Assembly (NCBI GenBank): GCA_051001995.1 | Contig: JBPCMT010000222.1 | Span: 1-16,461, forward strand | Source of the DNA: CAWEHQ01 sp051001995 | GTDB lineage: Bacteria > Actinomycetota > Thermoleophilia > Solirubrobacterales > Thermoleophilaceae | Direction of reading: 5' to 3' | DNA length: 16,461 bases | In this document: positions 13,157 through 16,461 of the stretch, piece after piece | Position numbering within the stretch: the first letter of the stretch is position 1 | How the letters are laid out: every line of letters begins with the position of its first letter | The notes under the pieces: model-generated | The model's database searches: none | Told to the model about the DNA's origin: nothing | The model's input: only the letters and a program-made list of their open reading frames with translations | Translations under genes and position numbers: made by a program

Positions 13157-14290
13157 ATGAGCATCGACTTCGAGCGGGAGGGCCTGCTCGACGACTGCTC
13201 CGGCGAGGAGGCGCGCCTGGCGCGGGCGAAGCTCCTCGAGCGCCTGTCCGATGACGGCGTGCCGCTCGAGGACCTCCGGCGCGCGGTGGAGGAGAGCCGC
13301 CTGGCACTGATTCCGGCCGAGCGCGCCCTCACCGGGGACGCCGCCTTCACGGTCTCCGAAGTCGCCGAGCGCGCCGGCGTGGAGGCCGAGCTCCTGCTTG
13401 CCGAGCAGCAGGCGCTCGGCATGCCGCGGCCCGGCCCCGATGACAGGGTCCTGACCGAAGACGACCTCACGGCGGCTCGAGTCCTGCGCAAGCTGCTCGA
13501 CGCAGGGTTACCGCGCGATGGCATCCTCGACGTCGCGCGTGTGGTCGGGCAGGCGATGGAGAACGTCGCGGCGGCGTCGCGCCAGCTCGTGGGCGAGGCG
13601 CTCCTGCAGCCGGGAGACAGCGAGCTGGAGGTGGCCCTGCGCTACGCGGACGCGACCACCGAGCTCACCCCGTTGATGGCATCGCTGCTCGACCACCAGT
13701 ACCGCCTTCGCCTGCGCGAGGGCCTGCGCCAGGCGACGATCGGCCAGCAGGCGCTCGAGTCCGGCGAGCTCACGGGCGCGGTCGAGGTCAGCGTCGGCTT
13801 CGCGGACCTCGTGGGCTTCACGCGGCTCGGCGAGCGACTGCCCGCCCCGGACCTCGGCCGGCTGGCCGGACGGCTGGCGACGATGGCGGCTGAGCACGCG
13901 GAGCCGCCGGTGCAGCTCGTCAAGACCATCGGCGACGCCGCGATGCTCGCCTCGCCGGACAGCGCGCCGCTGCTCGACGCGCTACTCGGGCTCGTGGCCG
14001 ACGCGGACGCCGCCGGCGAGGACTTCCCGCAGCTGTGCGCGGGCGCGGCGCGCGGTCCGGCGCTCGCCCGCGGGGGCGACTGGTACGGCAGGCCGGTGAA
14101 CCTCGCGAGCCGCGTGACCGACGCGGCGCGTCCCGGCAGCGTGCTGGTCACCGGCGACCTGCGCGAGGACGCCCCCGACGACGCCTACCGATGGTCGCGC
14201 GCCCCTGCGCGCCGCTTCAAGGGCGTCGAGGGGCGCGTGCCGATCTATCGGGTGAGGGCGCAGAGCCCTGAGGACACCGACGAGAAGTAG
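13157..14290 (+). CDS. Class III adenylate cyclase with N-terminal regulatory region
   Basis: A 377-residue soluble cyclase converting ATP to cAMP. The catalytic domain occupies about 208-370 and keeps every expected residue: metal-binding D217 (VGFADLVGFT) and D260 (KTIGDAAM), adenine-recognising K256 and D308 (GGDWYGRPVN), and transition-state N315 and R319 (VNLASRV). The N-terminal 200 residues are helical. A MerR-like stretch at 63-90 (FTVSEVAERAGVEAELLLAE) and TEDDLTAARVLRKLL follow the layout of the mycobacterial Rv1264/Rv2212 cyclases, in which the N-terminal domain controls activity. A pH response is known for Rv1264; applying it here is inference. The start at ATG 13157 is preceded closely by GTGGG. 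It lies 28 bases after the acyl-CoA synthetase gene and may be cotranscribed with it. Confidence 0.92.
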   Translation: MSIDFEREGLLDDCSGEEARLARAKLLERLSDDGVPLEDLRRAVEESRLALIPAERALTGDAAFTVSEVAERAGVEAELLLAEQQALGMPRPGPDDRVLTEDDLTAARVLRKLLDAGLPRDGILDVARVVGQAMENVAAASRQLVGEALLQPGDSELEVALRYADATTELTPLMASLLDHQYRLRLREGLRQATIGQQALESGELTGAVEVSVGFADLVGFTRLGERLPAPDLGRLAGRLATMAAEHAEPPVQLVKTIGDAAMLASPDSAPLLDALLGLVADADAAGEDFPQLCAGAARGPALARGGDWYGRPVNLASRVTDAARPGSVLVTGDLREDAPDDAYRWSRAPARRFKGVEGRVPIYRVRAQSPEDTDEK

Positions 14291-14296
14291 CGGGTC

Positions 14297-14554
14297 TCAG
14301 GGCTTGAACCGCCGCAGGCGCGAGGCTCGGGTGGGCGCTTCACCCGCGGCTCGCTCGAGCGAGTCCCCAACCAGCCACAGCGTGGGCGGCCACAGACCGG
14401 CGAAGAGCGCCCGCCGTTCGGCGTTCGGCCGTTCTTCCTGGTCGAGGGTCTTGGCGCGGATCCACAGCGCGATGCACAAGCCGATCGCCCCGAGCGAGAG
14501 CAGATGGAACTGCCACCCTCGAAAACCGACGTCGCGAAGAGCTCGGGTCAGCAT
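14297..14554 (-). CDS. Small two-helix membrane protein, function unknown
   Basis: An 85-residue protein from ATG 14554, preceded by GGAG at a proper distance (GAGGAGCGG then ATG). Hydrophobic segments lie at about 15-32 (WQFHLLSLGAIGLCIALWI) and about 50-63 (ALFAGLWPPTLWLVG), joined by a charged loop AKTLDQEERPNAERR. The C-terminus is basic. The pattern is familiar from uncharacterised actinobacterial membrane proteins; no function can be given. Its stop lies 6 bases from the cyclase stop on the other strand, and it is divergent from the DUF1990 pair. Confidence 0.75.
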   Translation of the reverse strand: MLTRALRDVGFRGWQFHLLSLGAIGLCIALWIRAKTLDQEERPNAERRALFAGLWPPTLWLVGDSLERAAGEAPTRASRLRRFKP

Positions 14555-14617
14555 CCGCTCCTCGTACCCCCTTTAGGAGTTTTCAATGCAGGTGTTACCG
14601 GATCGCGGGAAGGGTAG

Positions 14618-15334
14618 GTGCCTGACGTGCCGGACCCGCTGTCTCGCTCACGTCGCCTCGCCACGGCCGCGCGCTGGCCGCTCGGCGTGACTCTCACGTC
14701 GTGGCGCTACATGTGGCGAACGACCCCCCTATACAGGAGCGAGGCGGAAGGGTCCCTCGATCTCGACGCTCCGCCAGAGATCCCCGGGGGCGTGGACCGG
14801 CGGGAGCTTCAAACGCTCGAGCACGGCGCCGGCCCGCTCTTCCATCGCCGTTATCGAGCTCGGATTCGATCCGCGGCACTCTCGAAGGAAGCGCTCATCG
14901 ACCGGTTGAGCGGAGATCCGGACCGCGCTGCGCCGTCCGAACTCGCGAGCTTCCAGAAGGTGCGTGGAGAGAAGGGGACGATGCGAGTGGGCGATGAGTT
15001 CGTCGTGCGGATGCCCGGACCATGGGACGGCCCGGTTCGCGTGGTGGACGTGACGCCGAGCTCGTTTCGCCTGGCCACGCTGACGGGCCACCTCGAAGCG
15101 GGACAGATCGAGTTCCGAGCCGCGGGTGGGGCCGGCAACCTCGTCTTCACGATCGAGTCCTGGGCTCGAAGCGGCGACCGGCTGTGCGAGGTTCTCTACG
15201 ACCGGCTTCGGATGGCCAAGGAAGTCCAGCTGCACATGTGGACCTCGTTCATCGAACGGGTAGTCGAGATCGCCGGCGGTCGGCGGGCCGGTGGGGTGGA
15301 GATCCGCACGCGGCGAATCACCGTCGATGAATGA
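14618..15334 (+). CDS. DUF1990-family protein (first of two)
   Basis: A 238-residue cytosolic protein. The DUF1990 hallmarks are in the second half: MRVGDEFVVRMPGPWDGPVR at 122-141 and FRLATLTGHLEAGQIEFRA at 150-168, followed by VFTIESWARSGD. The family's function is not established as far as I know. The start is GTG 14618 or the in-frame GTG 14627; AGGGTAGG fits the second at 9 bases spacing. Its stop is overlapped by the next gene by 8 bases, so the pair is one transcription and translation unit. It is divergent from the small membrane-protein gene across 63 bases. A good ribosome site further upstream (TTTAGGAG, 14575-14581) precedes an ATG at 14586 that is out of frame. Confidence 0.85.
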   Translation: MPDVPDPLSRSRRLATAARWPLGVTLTSWRYMWRTTPLYRSEAEGSLDLDAPPEIPGGVDRRELQTLEHGAGPLFHRRYRARIRSAALSKEALIDRLSGDPDRAAPSELASFQKVRGEKGTMRVGDEFVVRMPGPWDGPVRVVDVTPSSFRLATLTGHLEAGQIEFRAAGGAGNLVFTIESWARSGDRLCEVLYDRLRMAKEVQLHMWTSFIERVVEIAGGRRAGGVEIRTRRITVDE

Positions 15335-16043
15335 TCGGGGCGTGCTCGCGAGGCCGGCGATGCGCAGGACGCTGGAAGGCCTGCGCGATCGACCGCTGAA
15401 CTTCGACCTCACCGAGCTCGATTCTCACCCCCGGGGCCCGGGCTGGCACCTGGACGAGCGATCGCAGCCGCTTCCTCCGGAGCCGCCCGGACCGCCTGAG
15501 CCGGGCGGAAGCTACGAGGTGGCGCGTCGGCTGATGCTCGACTACGAGTTCGCGGATCCCTCACTGGTTCGCGCGATCTACTTCGCGGACGCCCCGCTAG
15601 ACGGTCGCGACATGCTCCTTCAGCTGCGTTTCCTCGTCCTTCGCTTTCGCGTCGGCGTTCGAGTCGTGGCGGTCCGCGAGGGGACTCGAACGCGCGCCGG
15701 CCGCCCGGTCGCGCTCTTCGGTTGGAGCTACGCGACGCTGGAGGGTCACCTGGAGGTGGGTCGCATGGACTACGACGTGCGCAAGTGGCTCGACTCGGGC
15801 GCCGTCGAATTTCGCCTCAGCGCCGTCTCACGGATGGCGAACATCCGCAATCCCGCGATCCGTCTGGGGTTTCGGCTGTTCGGCCGCCGCGAGCAGCTGA
15901 AGTTCTACCGGCGTTGCGGCGAGCGCATGGCCCGCTTCACCGAGATGGAGCTCCGGAATCCCAAGGACGCGCGCGGCGCTCATGTCGTCGACGACGTGGC
16001 GATCTCGCCTGCGACCGGCGAGCAAGCCGAGGAGCGCCGCTAG
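15327..16043 (+). CDS. DUF1990-like protein (second of two)
   Basis: Also 238 residues. The family block is FGWSYATLEGHLEVGRMDYDVRKW at about 131-154, with EFRLSAVSRMANIRNPAIRL after it; this is closer to the DUF1990 consensus than its neighbour. Residues 25-60 are rich in proline, acidic and glycine residues and look disordered. The C-terminal part is basic (RLFGRREQLKFYRRCGERMARF). It starts at ATG 15327, 8 bases inside the end of the first DUF1990 gene, so translational coupling is likely. The two proteins share the GHLExG core but little else and are diverged paralogues rather than a recent duplication. An upstream in-frame start at 15291 would overlap more and is less likely. Confidence 0.85.
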   Translation: MNDRGVLARPAMRRTLEGLRDRPLNFDLTELDSHPRGPGWHLDERSQPLPPEPPGPPEPGGSYEVARRLMLDYEFADPSLVRAIYFADAPLDGRDMLLQLRFLVLRFRVGVRVVAVREGTRTRAGRPVALFGWSYATLEGHLEVGRMDYDVRKWLDSGAVEFRLSAVSRMANIRNPAIRLGFRLFGRREQLKFYRRCGERMARFTEMELRNPKDARGAHVVDDVAISPATGEQAEERR

Positions 16044-16053
16044 CCTCCCAACC

Positions 16054-16461
16054 TCAGTCGTCGCTCGAGTCCCTCGACTCGCCGGACCCCTCCGACTCGG
16101 AACCATCCGAATCCTCGCCCTCGCGCCCCTGCTCGAGGTCACGTTCCCCCGGCTGGTCCGCTGCGTCGGGGTCGGTCGGTCCGCCGGGGATCGGCTCGCC
16201 CTTGTATTCGTCGGGGTTGTCCACCTGGTCGCCCTCGATGCTCACATCGCCGCCCTCGTGGTGGCGCAGCGACGACGGGCCGAGCTTCTGCTCCGGTCCC
16301 TCGTGGTAGCCGTGGGTTCCCTCGGGGCCTCCGAAGGTCTCGTACTTCGCCTTGCCCTGCGGCCAGTCCTCGAGGTTCTCCGGCGGGTTCTCCTCGATCC
16401 GCTTCATCTCCGCTTCGACCTCTTCGTCATCGCCCGCGGCGGAGTCCGCGCGGTCGGCGTC
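16054..16461 (-). CDS. Acidic, hydrophilic protein, N-terminus beyond the window
   Basis: The minus-strand frame is open from the right edge to a stop at 16054-16056, giving 135 residues. A methionine at 16407 could be a start, but the 18 upstream codons are of the same acidic character (DADRADSAAGDDEEVEAE) and have no usable start, so the gene probably begins outside the window. The body has NPPENLEDWPQGKAKYETFG and HEGPEQKLGPSSLRHHEGGD, and ends in a Ser/Asp/Glu-rich tail (SDGSESEGSGESRDSSDD). No membrane segment or catalytic motif is seen. It converges on the second DUF1990 gene with 10 bases between stops. Function unknown; possibly a stress-related disordered protein, which is a guess. 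Confidence 0.7.
   Translation of the reverse strand, partial: DADRADSAAGDDEEVEAEMKRIEENPPENLEDWPQGKAKYETFGGPEGTHGYHEGPEQKLGPSSLRHHEGGDVSIEGDQVDNPDEYKGEPIPGGPTDPDAADQPGERDLEQGREGEDSDGSESEGSGESRDSSDD

Noticed and set aside
1..16461. CRISPR arrays, IS elements, prophage or integration sites
   Set aside because: I saw no regularly spaced repeats, transposase or integrase motifs, or tRNA-flanked direct repeats on either strand.

Overview
This is a GC-rich, gene-dense stretch of chromosome, probably from a high-GC actinobacterium. The gene mix suggests something like Thermoleophilia/Solirubrobacterales: an Rv1264-like class III cyclase, a PucR-type regulator, DUF1990 proteins, a GMC oxidoreductase, GTG starts and TAnnnT boxes just upstream of starts. 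The taxonomic guess is inference. No rRNA, tRNA, CRISPR, insertion sequence or phage gene was seen.

Layout. Bases 1-3088 (minus strand) hold a membrane-anchored helix-hairpin-helix (ComEA-like) protein cut by the left edge, a GMC-family FAD oxidoreductase and a four-helix membrane protein. A divergent single-cluster ferredoxin (3153-3389) follows. It faces a translationally coupled minus-strand pair, an SCP2/alpha-beta hydrolase fusion and a small membrane protein, across a hairpin-rich convergent gap. A small plus-strand protein built of two repeats (5120-5371) then converges on an M28 metallopeptidase (5411-6577). Bases 6651-8398 hold two damaged genes: a delta-9-type fatty acid desaturase with a frameshift and no start codon, and a PucR regulator with its 5' part missing. 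Their surviving ends abut at about 7560.

The most interesting locus is 8417-8965. It encodes an AhpC/TSA-like (PRXL2/SelU-type) thioredoxin-fold protein in which an in-frame TGA (8543-8545) sits exactly where the first cysteine of the active-site CPFC motif belongs. The frame stays open and conserved-looking for 139 codons afterwards, and a hairpin with a plausible bacterial SECIS geometry follows the TGA. I read this as a selenocysteine-containing redox enzyme (U43-P-F-C46). A nonsense mutation or sequencing error is the main rival, because other lesions lie nearby.

Downstream are an SDR epimerase overlapping a PfkB-type sugar kinase, a rhodanese divergent from an acyl-CoA synthetase, and a class III adenylate cyclase with an N-terminal regulatory region. 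Then come a small two-helix membrane protein, two overlapping DUF1990 genes, and an acidic hydrophilic protein cut by the right edge. The common themes are lipid or acyl metabolism (hydrolase with a sterol-carrier domain, desaturase, acyl-CoA synthetase, GMC oxidoreductase) and redox chemistry (ferredoxin, rhodanese, peroxiredoxin-like selenoprotein). No single operon links them.
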